Below are positions 8,095-16,887 of a DNA stretch of 64,000 bases, in pieces. The DNA is from Tatumella terrea (GTDB taxonomy: Bacteria > Pseudomonadota > Gammaproteobacteria > Enterobacterales > Enterobacteriaceae), in assembly GCF_039523755.1 (NCBI RefSeq), contig NZ_BAAAFX010000013.1, positions 186,001-250,000 of the forward strand, in the 5' to 3' direction. The notes under the pieces were generated by a model. It was not told the DNA's origin and ran no database searches. It saw only the letters and a list, made by a program, of their open reading frames with translations. A program made the translations under genes and the position numbers. The first letter of the stretch is position 1; each line of letters starts with the position of its first letter.

Positions 8095-9009
8095 GTGCAG
8101 GAAAATCAGCAACACGATGACAATCTGCGCAGGGTAGAGGTGTTTCTCGATACTGTCTGGATTGAACGTAATCTGGCGGAAAACACTCTGTCTTCCTACC
8201 GTCAGGATCTGCAACAACTTACCGACTGGATGAAACCGCAAGAACTCTCTCTGCTGACCGTTAGCGCAGCGGATTTACAGAACTTTCTTGCTGAACGGCT
8301 GGAACATGGCGCAAAAGCAAGCAGTTCGGCCAGACAACTGAGTGCGATGCGACGACTGTTTCAGTATCTGTACCGTGAAAAACAGCGTAGCGATGATCCG
8401 ACGGCCATACTATCCTCTCCTAAACTGCCACAACGTTTACCGAAAGATTTAAGTGAGTCGCGGATAGAACGCCTGTTGCAGGCACCCTCGACCGAAATTC
8501 CGCTGGAATTGCGTGATAAAGCGATGCTGGAACTGCTTTATGCCACCGGTCTGCGGGTTTCAGAACTGGTAGGCTTATCGCTGAGCGATGTCAGCCTGCG
8601 CCAGGGGGTCGTGCGGGTGTTAGGTAAAGGCGACAAAGAGCGGCTGGTCCCGTTGGGCGAAGAAGCGATCTACTGGCTGGAACAGTATATGGAGTACGGC
8701 CGTCCATGGCTTATTCAGGGGCAGACACTGGATGTGCTGTTTCCCAGTACCCGGGCCCGGCAGATGACCCGGCAGACCTTCTGGCACCGGATTAAACATT
8801 ATGCTGTGATCGCCGGCATCGACAGTGAAAGCCTGTCACCGCATGTACTGCGCCATGCCTTTGCCACACATCTGCTGAACCACGGTGCAGATCTGCGGGT
8901 GGTACAGATGCTGCTCGGTCACAGTGATCTCTCGACGACTCAGATTTATACCCATGTAGCCAATGAACGGCTGCGTCAGTTACATCAACAGCACCATCCC
9001 CGGGCCTGA
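8095..9009 (+). CDS. xerD: Tyrosine recombinase XerD
   Basis: Site-specific recombinase that, with XerC and FtsK, resolves chromosome dimers at dif. The N-terminal core-binding domain begins 'RRVEVFLDTVWIERNLAENTLSSYRQDL'. The C-terminal catalytic domain shows the active-site arginine in 'LYATGLRVSELVGL', 'HVLRHAFATHLLNHGADLRVVQMLLGH' (HxxR and the second His) and the tyrosine nucleophile in 'TQIYTHV'. I chose the GTG at 8095 because GGAGG lies 4 bases upstream, giving 304 residues against 298 in E. coli. It is first in the xerD-dsbC-recJ operon. Confidence 0.95.
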   Translation: MQENQQHDDNLRRVEVFLDTVWIERNLAENTLSSYRQDLQQLTDWMKPQELSLLTVSAADLQNFLAERLEHGAKASSSARQLSAMRRLFQYLYREKQRSDDPTAILSSPKLPQRLPKDLSESRIERLLQAPSTEIPLELRDKAMLELLYATGLRVSELVGLSLSDVSLRQGVVRVLGKGDKERLVPLGEEAIYWLEQYMEYGRPWLIQGQTLDVLFPSTRARQMTRQTFWHRIKHYAVIAGIDSESLSPHVLRHAFATHLLNHGADLRVVQMLLGHSDLSTTQIYTHVANERLRQLHQQHHPRA

Positions 9010-9037
9010 GCTCCGGGATGAAAAGGACATCAGTTTC

Positions 9038-9742
9038 ATGAAAAAAACTCTCTTAGCCGTCGCACTGCTGTGCTCCGCCTTGAGCGGACTGGCGCAGGCA
9101 GATGATTCCGCCATTCAGAGCACCCTGCAGAAACTGGGGGTGAAGGTCACCGATATCCAGCCTTCCCCGCTGCCAGGCATGAAAACCGTGCTGACCGACA
9201 GTGGTGTGTTTTATATGACCGACGACGGCAAACAGATGATTCAGGGACCACTCTATGATGTCAGTGGTCAGCACCCGGTCAATGTCACTTTCCGTCAGCT
9301 GGATAAGAAAGTGGAGCAGATGGTACCGGAGATGATCATCTATAAAGCGGCGAAGCAACAGCATGTGGTCACCGTATTTACCGATATTACCTGTGGCTAT
9401 TGCCATAAGCTGCATCAGCAGATGGCAGACTACAACGCGTTAGGGATCACCGTACGTTACCTGGCCTTCCCGCGTGAGGGAATGGGCGGAGAAGTTGCAA
9501 AAGCAATGACTTCCGTCTGGTGTGCTGCGGATCGTAAAAAAGCCTTCGATGCGGCCATGAACGGTAATGTACCGCCGGCAGCAACCTGCAATATCGACCT
9601 GTCCCGCCAGTATCAGCTGGGCCTGATGTATGGTATTCAGGGGACCCCGGCCATCCTGACGGATACCGGTGTACTTATTCCCGGCTACCAGAGCCCGGAA
9701 GATCTGAAAAAATATCTCGATAGTCTGAAAGCAGGGCAGTAA
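9038..9742 (+). CDS. dsbC: Periplasmic disulfide isomerase DsbC
   Basis: Homodimeric protein-disulfide isomerase kept reduced by DsbD. A cleavable signal peptide is evident ('MKKTLLAVALLCSALSGLAQA', cut before DDSA). A dimerisation domain follows, then the thioredoxin-like domain with the catalytic C-G-Y-C motif ('FTDITCGYCHKLHQQM') near residue 118. A second cysteine pair ('VWCAADRKK...ATCN') and a cis-proline 'GTPA' are present. The product is 234 residues. I chose the ATG at 9038 over upstream in-frame starts because it gives a proper signal peptide and follows AAAAGGAC. It lies between xerD and recJ, as in E. coli. Confidence 0.96.
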   Translation: MKKTLLAVALLCSALSGLAQADDSAIQSTLQKLGVKVTDIQPSPLPGMKTVLTDSGVFYMTDDGKQMIQGPLYDVSGQHPVNVTFRQLDKKVEQMVPEMIIYKAAKQQHVVTVFTDITCGYCHKLHQQMADYNALGITVRYLAFPREGMGGEVAKAMTSVWCAADRKKAFDAAMNGNVPPAATCNIDLSRQYQLGLMYGIQGTPAILTDTGVLIPGYQSPEDLKKYLDSLKAGQ

Positions 9743-9745
9743 CTT

Positions 9746-11482
9746 TTGACCGGACAACAGGTTTCACAGCTGCGCCGTCGTCAGCCGGAAGGGGACGTGC
9801 AGTTACCGGCAGATATGCCGGCATTATTGCGTCGTCTGTATCATCTGCGCGGGATCACCGCGGCCAGTGAACTGGAACGCGGGGCGTCGGCCTTATTGCC
9901 CTGGCAGGCACTGAACGGAATCGAGTCTGCCGCCGCGTTGCTGCATCAGGCGATCCTCAGCGGTCAGCGGATTGTCGTGGTGGGGGACTTTGATGCCGAT
10001 GGCGCCACCAGTACCGCGCTTTCTTTGCTGGCTCTGCGGGCGATGGGGACAGAGAATGTCACCTTTCTGGTGCCGAACCGGTTTGAGGATGGCTACGGAC
10101 TCAGTCCGGAGGTCGTCGAACAGGCGAAAACCCTGGGCGCCGAACTGATACTGACCGTGGATAACGGCATCTCCTCACACGCCGGTGTGGCGCTGGCAAA
10201 CCAGTACGGTATCCCTGTGGTGATCACCGACCACCACCTGCCCGGCGATACTCTGCCGGAGGCGGCAGCCATTGTTAACCCTAATCTGACCGGCTGCAGT
10301 TTTCCTTCGCGTGCACTGGCCGGGGTCGGGGTCGCGTTTTATCTGATGCTCGCTTTACGGGCGCGTTTGCGTGATCACAACGGCTTTGCCGACCGTCCGC
10401 AACCGAATCTGGCGGAATTACTGGACCTGGTTGCCCTCGGGACAGTCGCCGATGTTGTGCCTCTGGATGCCAATAACCGTATTCTGGTCTGGCAGGGGTT
10501 ACAAAGGATCCGGGCCGGCAAATGCCGCCCGGGGATCCGTGCCTTGCTGGAGGTCGCGAACCGTCCTTCATCGCGGCTGGTCGCCAGTGATCTCGGGTTT
10601 GCCCTCGGCCCGCGCTTAAATGCCGCCGGGCGTCTGGATGATATGTCAGTCGGGGTGTCATTGCTGTTAACCGACGATATCCAGCAGGCAAGGATGCTGG
10701 CCAGCGAACTGGATGCCCTGAACCAGACCCGTAAAGAGATTGAGCAGGGCATGCAGGCGGAAGCCCTGAGCCTGTGCGATTCCCTGGTACAGCAGCATCA
10801 GCAATTACCTCACGGACTGGCATTTTATCATCCGCAGTGGCATCAGGGCGTGGTCGGCATTGTGGCTTCACGGCTGAAAGAACGCTTCCACCGGCCGGTA
10901 TTTGCTTTCGCTCCGGCGGGGGATGGCACACTGAAAGGCTCAGGTCGTTCGGTGCCCGGCCTTCATCTGCGCGATGTGCTGGAAAGGCTGGATACCCTGA
11001 ACCCGGGCGTTGTCCTGAAGTTCGGCGGACACGCGATGGCGGCCGGACTATCGCTGCAGGAAGACCAGTTTGAAACATTCCGTCAGCAGTTTGCTCTGAT
11101 TGCCGGTGAATGGCTGGATGCTGCGCAACTGCAGGGGATAATCTGGTCTGATGGCGAGCTTGCCGGCAGTGAACTGACCCTGCAAACGGCAGAGATCTTG
11201 CGTGAGGCCGGCCCCTGGGGCCAGGCGTTCCCTGAACCGGTATTTGACGGTAAATTCAGGCTTCTGCAGCAGCGACTGGTGGGTGAGCGGCATCTGAAAC
11301 TGATGCTGGAGCCGGTCGGCGGCGGCCCCTTGCTGGATGGTATCGCATTTAATATAGATACGCGTCTGTGGCCGGATAACAGCGTTCAGCAGGCCGAAAT
11401 TGCTTATAAGCTCGATATTAACGAATTCCGCGGTCAGCGAAATGTGCAGTTATTGATTGAGCATCTGTGGCCCGTCACCTGA
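9746..11482 (+). CDS. recJ: Single-stranded-DNA exonuclease RecJ
   Basis: 5'-3' single-strand exonuclease used in mismatch repair, base-excision repair and RecF-pathway recombination. DHH-superfamily motifs are clear: 'VVVGDFDADGATST' (residues about 78-90), 'TVDNGISSH', 'ITDHHLPGD', and the C-terminal DHHA1 part with 'LKGSGRSVPGLHL' and 'KFGGHAMAAGLSL'. The 578-residue product starts at a TTG three bases after the dsbC stop; E. coli recJ also uses a non-ATG start, and no ATG precedes the conserved 'LRRLY'. The weak start and tight spacing suggest low, coupled translation. Confidence 0.95.
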   Translation: MTGQQVSQLRRRQPEGDVQLPADMPALLRRLYHLRGITAASELERGASALLPWQALNGIESAAALLHQAILSGQRIVVVGDFDADGATSTALSLLALRAMGTENVTFLVPNRFEDGYGLSPEVVEQAKTLGAELILTVDNGISSHAGVALANQYGIPVVITDHHLPGDTLPEAAAIVNPNLTGCSFPSRALAGVGVAFYLMLALRARLRDHNGFADRPQPNLAELLDLVALGTVADVVPLDANNRILVWQGLQRIRAGKCRPGIRALLEVANRPSSRLVASDLGFALGPRLNAAGRLDDMSVGVSLLLTDDIQQARMLASELDALNQTRKEIEQGMQAEALSLCDSLVQQHQQLPHGLAFYHPQWHQGVVGIVASRLKERFHRPVFAFAPAGDGTLKGSGRSVPGLHLRDVLERLDTLNPGVVLKFGGHAMAAGLSLQEDQFETFRQQFALIAGEWLDAAQLQGIIWSDGELAGSELTLQTAEILREAGPWGQAFPEPVFDGKFRLLQQRLVGERHLKLMLEPVGGGPLLDGIAFNIDTRLWPDNSVQQAEIAYKLDINEFRGQRNVQLLIEHLWPVT

Positions 11483-11623
11483 GCCGCAGACATCCGGCGG
11501 GACTTTCCCGGAAACAAAAGCCATTATGCGATGGCTTAAGGGATACCCGAAACACCACCTTTCCGGTAGACTATGTGGCCTGAATTAAGCCATTAACCGA
11601 CCAACTAAAAGATATCTGAAGCC

Positions 11624-12722
11624 ATGTTTGAAATTAATCCGGTTAAAAATCGCATCCAGGACCTCAACGAACGCAGCCTGCTGCTTCGGGGGTATCTTTG
11701 ACTATGATGCTAAAAACGAACGTCTCGAAGAAGTAAACGCCGAGCTGGAACAATCCGATGTCTGGAATGATCCGGAACGCGCCCAGGCGCTGGGCAAAGA
11801 ACGCTCATCTCTGGAAGCCGTTGTCAGTACCCTGAATCAGATGGCTCAGGGGCTGGAAGATGTTAATGGCCTGCTGGAACTGGCTATTGAAGCGGACGAT
11901 GAAGAGACCTTCAATGAAGCGATAGCCGAACTGGACGAGCTGGATAAGAAACTGGCTGATCTTGAATTCCGTCGTATGTTTTCCGGCGAATATGACAGCG
12001 CGGACTGCTATATCGACCTGCAGGCCGGGTCCGGGGGAACAGAAGCACAGGACTGGGCCAACATGCTGTTACGTATGTACCTGCGCTGGGCGGAAGCTAA
12101 AGGCTTTAAAACCGAAGTTATCGAAGAATCCGAAGGGGATGTGGCCGGTATTAAGTCGGCGACTATCCGTATTTCCGGCGAATACGCCTTTGGCTGGTTA
12201 CGTACCGAAACCGGTGTTCACCGTCTGGTGCGTAAAAGTCCGTTCGATTCCGGTGGCCGTCGTCATACGTCGTTCAGTTCTGCGTTTGTTTACCCGGAAG
12301 TGGACGAAAATATTGATATCGACATTAATCCGGCCGACCTGCGTATCGACGTTTATCGCGCCTCGGGTGCGGGTGGTCAGCACGTCAACCGGACCGAGTC
12401 GGCGGTGCGTATTACCCATATTCCGACCAATACCGTTACCCAGTGCCAGAATGACCGTTCTCAGCATAAGAACAAAGATCAGGCGATGAAGCAGATGAAA
12501 GCGAAGCTGTATGAGCTGGAAATGCAGAAGAAAAATGCCGAGAAACAGGCACTGGAAGATAACAAATCCGATATCGGCTGGGGCAGCCAGATCCGTTCGT
12601 ATGTACTGGATGATTCGCGGATCAAGGATCTGCGTACCGGCGTGGAAACGCGCAATACCCAGGCAGTGCTGGATGGCGACCTTGACCGGTTTATTGAAGC
12701 AAGTCTGAAAGCAGGTTTATAA
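11624..12722 (+). CDS. prfB: Peptide chain release factor 2, made by +1 frameshift
   Basis: RF2 reads UGA and UAA stops and triggers peptide release. The coding sequence is join(11624..11698, 11700..12722), 365 residues. Codons 1-25 end 'LLLRGYL', then comes an in-frame TGA at 11699-11701. The sequence CGG GGG TAT CTT TGA C is the known autoregulatory frameshift site, where the ribosome slips +1 from CTT to continue as D-Y-D-A-K. The internal Shine-Dalgarno-like run is CGGGGG here, against AGGGGG in E. coli. The stop-recognition motif 'SPF' ('KSPFDSGG') and the catalytic 'GGQ' ('GAGGQHVNRTESAVR') are both present. It lies 9 bases before lysS. Confidence 0.97.
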
Positions 12723-12731
12723 GGAAAACCC

Positions 12732-14252
12732 ATGTCTGAACAACAACCACAGCAGGCTGATGCCATCCGGGAACTCAACAACGAGCTGAAAAGCCGGAGT
12801 GAGAAACTGGCCGCACTGCGCCAGAATGGCGTGGCATTCCCTAACGATTTCCGTCGTGATACTCAGTCAGACAAACTGCATGCTGAGTTTGACGCGAAGG
12901 AAAACGAAGAGCTGGAAGAGACCGGTATCGAGGTGAGTGTGGCCGGCCGTATGATGACCCGCCGCATTATGGGTAAAGCCTCCTTTGTGACCCTGCAGGA
13001 CGCCGGTGGCCGTATTCAGTTATATGTGTCACGTGATGATTTGCCGGAAGGTTACTATAACGAACAATTTAAAAAATGGGACCTCGGCGATATCCTCGGT
13101 GCACGCGGCAAGCTGTTTAAGACCAAAACCGGCGAATTATCCATTCACTGTAGCGAACTGCGTCTGCTGACCAAGGCTCTGCGTCCGTTACCGGATAAAT
13201 TCCACGGTCTGGCGGACCAGGAAACGCGCTATCGCCAGCGTTATCTGGACCTGATTGCCAACGAAGAATCCCGTAATACTTTCCGTATCCGCTCGAAAAT
13301 CATGGCCGGCATCCGCCAGTTCATGGTTGAGCGTGAGTTTATGGAAGTCGAAACGCCGATGATGCAGGTGATCCCGGGGGGAGCTTCCGCTCGTCCGTTT
13401 ATCACGCATCATAATGCGCTGGACATCGATATGTACCTGCGTATTGCGCCGGAGCTGTATCTGAAGCGTCTGGTCGTGGGTGGTTTCGACCGGGTATTCG
13501 AAATTAACCGTAACTTCCGTAATGAGGGCATTTCTCCGCGTCATAACCCTGAGTTCACCATGATGGAACTCTATATGGCTTATGCGGATTACAATGACCT
13601 GATTGAACTGACCGAAAGCCTGTTCCGTACGCTGGCAGAGTCCGTACTGGGCCATAGCCAGGTGACTTACGGGGATCAGATTTTCGATTTCGGTAAACCT
13701 TTTGCCCGCCTGACCATGCGCGAAGCTATCAAAAAATACCGTCCTGAAACCGAACTGAGTGATCTGGATGATTTTGATAAAGCGGTGGCGCTGGCACAAT
13801 CTCTGGGAATTAAAACAGAGAAAAGCTGGGGTCTGGGCCGAGTGGTCACCGAAATCTTTGAAGAGACCGCCGAAAGCCAGCTGATCCAGCCGACATTTAT
13901 TACAGAGTACCCGGCAGAGGTTTCTCCGCTGGCCCGCCGTAATGATGAAAACCCGGAAATTACCGACCGCTTCGAATTCTTTATTGGTGGCCGTGAAATC
14001 GGTAATGGCTTCTCCGAGCTGAACGATGCTGAAGATCAGGCGGAACGTTTCCGTCAGCAGGTCAACGCGAAAGATGCCGGAGATGATGAGGCGATGTTCT
14101 ACGACGAAGATTATGTCACCGCGCTGGAACATGGTCTGCCACCGACCGCCGGTCTGGGCATTGGTATCGACCGTATGGTGATGCTGTTTACTAACAGCCA
14201 TACCATCCGCGACGTTATCCTGTTCCCGGCACTGCGCCCGGAAAGCAAATAA
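12732..14252 (+). CDS. lysS: Lysyl-tRNA synthetase, class II
   Basis: Charges tRNA-Lys with lysine in the cytosol. The 506-residue product has an N-terminal anticodon-binding OB fold ('VSVAGRMMTRRIMGKASFVTLQD') and a class II catalytic domain with motif 2 ('FRNEGISPRHNPEFTMMELYMAYADY') and motif 3 ('GLGIGIDRMVMLFTN'). The ATG follows AAGGAAA. It forms a two-gene operon with prfB, as in E. coli, and ends at a strong terminator. Confidence 0.97.
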   Translation: MSEQQPQQADAIRELNNELKSRSEKLAALRQNGVAFPNDFRRDTQSDKLHAEFDAKENEELEETGIEVSVAGRMMTRRIMGKASFVTLQDAGGRIQLYVSRDDLPEGYYNEQFKKWDLGDILGARGKLFKTKTGELSIHCSELRLLTKALRPLPDKFHGLADQETRYRQRYLDLIANEESRNTFRIRSKIMAGIRQFMVEREFMEVETPMMQVIPGGASARPFITHHNALDIDMYLRIAPELYLKRLVVGGFDRVFEINRNFRNEGISPRHNPEFTMMELYMAYADYNDLIELTESLFRTLAESVLGHSQVTYGDQIFDFGKPFARLTMREAIKKYRPETELSDLDDFDKAVALAQSLGIKTEKSWGLGRVVTEIFEETAESQLIQPTFITEYPAEVSPLARRNDENPEITDRFEFFIGGREIGNGFSELNDAEDQAERFRQQVNAKDAGDDEAMFYDEDYVTALEHGLPPTAGLGIGIDRMVMLFTNSHTIRDVILFPALRPESK

Positions 14253-14281
14253 GCCTGCGGGCCTGATCGTTGCATTCCCTT

Positions 14282-14312
14282 AAACGCCTGGCACACGCCA
14301 GGCGTTTAACTT
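14282..14312 (+). terminator. Terminator after lysS
   Basis: Perfect 11-bp stem AAACGCCTGGC-ACAC-GCCAGGCGTTT, 30 bases after the lysS stop, followed by AACTTTCC. The flanking A and T runs would let it work in both directions. Confidence 0.75.
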
Positions 14313-14930
14313 TCCCCTGTAACTCTCCGAACTGAGTTGGAGTTTATCCCGTCACCCGTTGTCGGCTGCATCCTCTGCTGCCTGCTTAACCCCACCCCCT
14401 GACAGGCAGGTCGCTGTACCTTCTTATCTGTATTACACCGCTTTGATATTCGTACCTTGTTTGCCCTCCCGGGGGGACCCGCAGACAGACATCGGGTCCC
14501 CGGGGGATGCCGCTCTGGATGGATGATATGTCGCTGTTTTCTCGATAACCCATAGCAGGTGCTGATCCCTGAACTTCCTCGCTTATACCTGCCACCCTTT
14601 GTCTGAACACCTTCAGCCGGGACAGGGCGCGTCACATAAGAGCCACACTCTCATGAAAGAGTAAATATATCTGTCAGAATAATGTTTCTGTGGGGTGTAA
14701 AAATCAGAGACTTACGGGCAATAAAATGTAAGAGTGGTGGAGTTTTAATCAATATTGTCAGCAACAGTAAAAAACCAGGAATTTATCTATATCTTTGCCT
14801 TTATTAATTCTTAATAATTGTTCAGAATTTCCTGGATTGTCAGGTGATTGTTCAGATTTTATCAGGTTTTTATCCGGGTAATGGCTGAACCATCACCCGC
14901 CTGCGACCGGAATCCGCAGGAAAAATTTGC
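14313..14930. other. Gene-free stretch before the EPS cluster
   Basis: No protein gene is convincing. A hairpin GGGGACCCG (14473-14481) / CGGGTCCCC (14493-14501) with an 11-base loop lies in the first half. From about 14650 the sequence becomes A+T-rich and probably holds the EPS promoter. Within it ATTGTTCAGA occurs twice, at 14817 and 14847, exactly 30 bp (about three helical turns) apart, which could be a regulator site. Confidence 0.5.
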
Positions 14931-14940
14931 CCTGTTTTAT

Positions 14941-14990
14941 CAGAGAGTGCACTGGTAGCTGCGAGCCAGGGGCGGTAGCGTGCCTGAAGG
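14941..14990 (+). promoter_or_regulatory. JUMPstart element with ops (RfaH recruitment)
   Basis: The stretch matches the JUMPstart element of enterobacterial polysaccharide operons: ACTGGTAGCTGCGAGCCAGG, then the 8-12 base ops core GGCGGTAGCGTG at 14971-14982, then CCTGAAGG. In the nontemplate strand ops recruits RfaH, which suppresses termination across long operons. It lies about 285 bases upstream of wzi, so the wzi-to-glycosyltransferase genes are probably one RfaH-dependent unit. Confidence 0.92.
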
Positions 14991-15267
14991 TATCGATAAT
15001 TTTGCCACTTTACGTCAAAAAAACGCCTGATTTTTGTCGGTTTCTGCTATTTTCATAGGCATTCAGCAGAGAAAAATTGGCCATTCCGGCAAAGCGGTTT
15101 GTCATCCTGCCGACAGCCAGTGACCTTGATATTTCAATAAGCGGTGTTGTTGTATCCAGTATGACTGGTACAAAAAAGAATCTTATTTCACTATCATTTA
15201 TATTAATCCGTCGCCGAACATCCAGAGATTTTCGCGGCGGGACAGCAAAGGAAAGGAGAGAGCTCAG

Positions 15268-16761
15268 ATGCAGAAAACCTTTACCGGGGCGGATTTGCCG
15301 CCGGCCACAAAGCAGCGCGGCATTAAAAAATGCCTGCTGGCTCTGGCTATCGGCCTGGCAGTATTACCTGCTACCCATAGTTTCGCCGCCGGCCTGGTTT
15401 TACCGGACAGTGATTTGCGCTCAGATCTGAGCTGGCTGGCCGACCGCGGGGTCATTAACCTTAGCCTGAGTACCTGGCCGCTCAGCCAGGATGCTATTGA
15501 AGCAGCTCTGAACAAAGCCCATCCTTCTTATGCTTCTGAACAACTGGCTATCGAGCGGGTTCAGCAGCGTTTGCGCACACTGAAATCAGATGTTCGCGTC
15601 AACGCTTATACCTCCACCGGCAACTCCGGACAGCCTAAGCCTTTTGCGCAGTCTACGCCGGCCGATAACCGTTTGTCGGTGACCGCCAGTAACAGCGGCG
15701 ACTGGTGGGATGTTAACCTGCAGGGTAACCTGGAAGGTGGTGAGCAGATCGAGTCCCCTTCCCGGGCCAATCTGAACAACAGTTATGGTGCAGTTAAAAT
15801 CTGGGGACAATGGCTGTCGTTTGGTCAGACGCCACAGTGGTGGGGGCCGGGTTATGAAGGCAGCCTGATCCGTTCCGATGCCGCCCGCCCGCTGACCGGC
15901 TTTATGCTGCAGCGTGACCAGCAGACGGCTCCGGAAACCTGGTGGCTGAATTGGGTTGGCCCCTGGCAGTATCAGCTTTCTGCGGCTCAGGAAGCGCAGT
16001 ATACGGCTGTACCGCACACTAAAATTATTGGTATGCGTTTATCTGTTTCTCCGTGGCAGTCTCTGGAACTGGGTGCCAGCCGCATTATGCAGTGGGGCGG
16101 TGAAAACCGTCCGGAATCACTACGTAACTTCTGGGATGGTTTTGCCGGTGATGATAATACAGCTCCTTATGACCCTAATGAACCAGGTAACCAGCTGGCC
16201 GGGTTTGATGCCCGTCTTAAACTGGAGCCGACCCTGGGGATCCCGATCAGTCTTTATGGCCAGATGATTGGTGAAGATGAGGCCGGGATGCTGCCATCCG
16301 CCAATATGTATCTGGCGGGGATTGAAGGTCATTACAGCCTGGGGAAAAATGCGCTGAACTGGTATGTGGAAGGGCATGATACCCGTACCGATCTCGGCAA
16401 ACGTACAAACTACAGCTATAACCATCATATTTATACCGATGGCTATTATCAGCAGGGCTATGCACTGGGTGACAGCATGGGCGGCGACGGTCGTTTACTG
16501 GCGGCAAAAACCGAACTGGTGACCGAAGATAACCAGCGCTGGAGCCTGAGAATGTTTTACGCCAAGGTGAACCCGGATAACCAGAGTATGAACCGTGCGT
16601 TCCCGCATGCTGATACTCTGAAAGGGATACAGGCGGGGTGGAGCGGGGATGTGTATAAATCTGTCCGCCTGAACCTGGGCACCTGGTATACCGATGCAAA
16701 CCATAATGATAATAACGACCTGGGGGCCAGTGCCGCCCTGGAAATTCCGTTTAATCTGTAA
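15268..16761 (+). CDS. wzi: Outer-membrane capsule/EPS assembly protein Wzi
   Basis: Wzi is an 18-strand outer-membrane barrel that anchors group 1 capsule on the surface. The 497-residue product has a signal peptide ('KKCLLALAIGLAVLPATHSFA') and then the family start 'AGLVLPDSDLRSDLSWLADRGVINLSLSTWPLS', followed by alternating barrel strands ending 'AALEIPFNL' with a C-terminal hydrophobic residue. The ATG follows AAAGGAGAG at ideal spacing. It is the first gene after JUMPstart and precedes wza-wzb-wzc, the Klebsiella/K30 order. Confidence 0.92.
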   Translation: MQKTFTGADLPPATKQRGIKKCLLALAIGLAVLPATHSFAAGLVLPDSDLRSDLSWLADRGVINLSLSTWPLSQDAIEAALNKAHPSYASEQLAIERVQQRLRTLKSDVRVNAYTSTGNSGQPKPFAQSTPADNRLSVTASNSGDWWDVNLQGNLEGGEQIESPSRANLNNSYGAVKIWGQWLSFGQTPQWWGPGYEGSLIRSDAARPLTGFMLQRDQQTAPETWWLNWVGPWQYQLSAAQEAQYTAVPHTKIIGMRLSVSPWQSLELGASRIMQWGGENRPESLRNFWDGFAGDDNTAPYDPNEPGNQLAGFDARLKLEPTLGIPISLYGQMIGEDEAGMLPSANMYLAGIEGHYSLGKNALNWYVEGHDTRTDLGKRTNYSYNHHIYTDGYYQQGYALGDSMGGDGRLLAAKTELVTEDNQRWSLRMFYAKVNPDNQSMNRAFPHADTLKGIQAGWSGDVYKSVRLNLGTWYTDANHNDNNDLGASAALEIPFNL

Positions 16762-16887
16762 CTAACACTGACGCCGGACAATGACAGCTCAGGCTAAGCG
16801 GCAGGGACAGCCGCCATTGAGCTGTAAAAAATTATAACGGACCGTTTGCCGTCAGAAGTGTCTACTATTAACTGATGAAATAAATTG

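Noticed and set aside
10281..11078. 265-codon minus-strand ORF inside recJ
   Set aside because: Arg/Pro-rich antisense frame of a G+C-rich conserved gene, with no ribosome-binding site or motif.
13188..14201. 337-codon minus-strand ORF inside lysS
   Set aside because: Antisense shadow of a conserved synthetase; composition rich in His/Phe/Arg, with no family features.
14818..14836. RcsAB box in TTCAGAATTTCCTGG
   Set aside because: It resembles TAAGAATATTCCTA but is one base short between half-sites and mismatched at the ends, so I did not list it as a site, though Rcs control of such clusters is common.
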